Positions 63,500 through 64,000 of a stretch of DNA of 64,000 nt are shown here, piece after piece. Below the pieces are notes generated by a model that did not search any database, was not told where the DNA came from, and saw only the letters and a list, made by a program, of their open reading frames with translations. Numbering within the stretch: the stretch's first letter is position 1; every line of letters begins with the position of its first letter. The translations under genes and the position numbers were made by a program. Source of the DNA: Isoetes taiwanensis (Eukaryota > Streptophyta > Lycopodiopsida > Isoetales > Isoetaceae). The stretch covers positions 8,879,077 through 8,943,076 of the forward strand of contig JAJEKV010000039.1 of NCBI GenBank assembly GCA_021234155.1. Direction: 5' to 3'.

Positions 63500-64000
63500 T
63501 GTTATAGACATGGAGCATGACCATTTAATAAGCTAAGAAAGTTAGCTAAGGTAAATAATCACTTTAAAAGTGATGACATGGCATGATGCCATTGGATCAA
63601 GAAAAGCAAGAACAGGTCAAAGGAGAGGGCACTGTGAAGGTCATGGCCGGCCAGCTCCCTCTGATTGCCCTGGAGGCAGTACATCAAATTAGAGGATGCC
63701 AAGAATCGATTTAGGGTTTTGGACCCTTGGCTTTTCATTGAACCAGAAATCAAGAGCTATGGTGGAATATTTAAGAAAGGCTCTTTTGAGGGGAGGGGCG
63801 TGGTTCTTCAGGGAAGAGTTCACTCTTTCATTCTTGCAAATCCATTGATCCTTTGAGAGCATTCTTAAAAGAATCAGGGTGGGGGAGTTTGGAACTCCGA
63901 GGGTGAGGCGATACAATGTTGAATGCAGTTCTTGACGGTGACCAAACCAAGAACTTTACACATAAGAACCATCGGCAAAAACCTTGACCCAATTATTATT
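63500..64000 (+). repeat. 3' LTR start (runs off right edge)
   Basis: Begins TGTTATAGACATGG after the polypurine tract. It contains no coding region. Its end and any target duplication lie outside the window. Confidence 0.65.

Larger units (their letters stand above)
55140..64000 (+). mobile_element. Decayed chromovirus-like Ty3/gypsy element with ~4 kb insertion
   Basis: Plus-strand order: gag (55150-55970), protease (55980-56345), start of RT (56350-56650), an insertion (56651-60671), rest of RT (60672-61430), RNase H (to about 61860), integrase (about 61900-62760), GPY/F and a chromodomain-like tail (62855-63220), polypurine tract (63481-63499) and the start of a 3' LTR (63500 to beyond the window). 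The 5' LTR is not seen; the L1 element at 49-55 kb lies where it should be. Stops and shifts are frequent. Confidence 0.85.

Overview
This is a plant nuclear genomic window, AT-rich and almost entirely repetitive, and most likely from a fern or another seed-free land plant. The fern call is an inference. It rests on the style of a decayed PLS-class pentatricopeptide repeat (PPR) gene, on plant-type LINEs (DUF4283 and zf-RVT domains), on Ty3/gypsy and Ty1/copia elements, and on Helitron-like termini. I see no intact host gene. Nearly every coding stretch is a transposable element or a pseudogene.

Layout, left to right. At 1-2.5 kb a minus-strand copia relic is joined to a diverged long terminal repeat and carries a LINE fragment. 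At 5.1-7.5 kb lies a GC-rich, 5'-truncated LINE. At 8.2-17.6 kb lies an old LTR retrotransposon with two ~1.2 kb LTRs, a primer binding site and gag/protease remains. Inside it are a histone H3-like (possibly CENH3-like) pseudogene and a LINE that was itself hit by a second LINE. At 19.3-24.1 kb is the most complete LINE of that lineage (ORF1, endonuclease, reverse transcriptase, 3' tail). At 24.8-25.4 kb is a 550-bp foldback element.

A long PPR pseudogene occupies 26.3-42.3 kb in three blocks. The first gap (27.4-32.6 kb) is bounded by CCC-rich simple arrays and contains a perfect 34-bp inverted repeat and a LINE tail. The second gap is a young Ty3/gypsy element (34,048-41,247, minus strand). 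It has a clean 5-bp target duplication, LTRs differing at 3 sites plus one 19-bp minisatellite unit, and a nearly intact pol.

From 42.3 to 48.8 kb there is mostly unassigned DNA with a LINE tail, an L1-type 3' fragment and a Helitron 3' end. At 49.1-54.8 kb is a long L1-type LINE on the minus strand. From 55.1 kb to the right edge is a decayed chromovirus-like Ty3/gypsy element on the plus strand, split by a ~4 kb insertion that contains Helitron 5'-like motifs.

The most distinctive signal is a short stem-loop at the 3' end of one LINE lineage, present six times in the window on both strands. Its stem bases change but pairing is kept. It is followed by a conserved block (consensus CCGTGGACGNTAAAA) and then by a different microsatellite in different copies. 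I interpret it as the 3' recognition structure of a LINE whose RNA end is read by its own reverse transcriptase.
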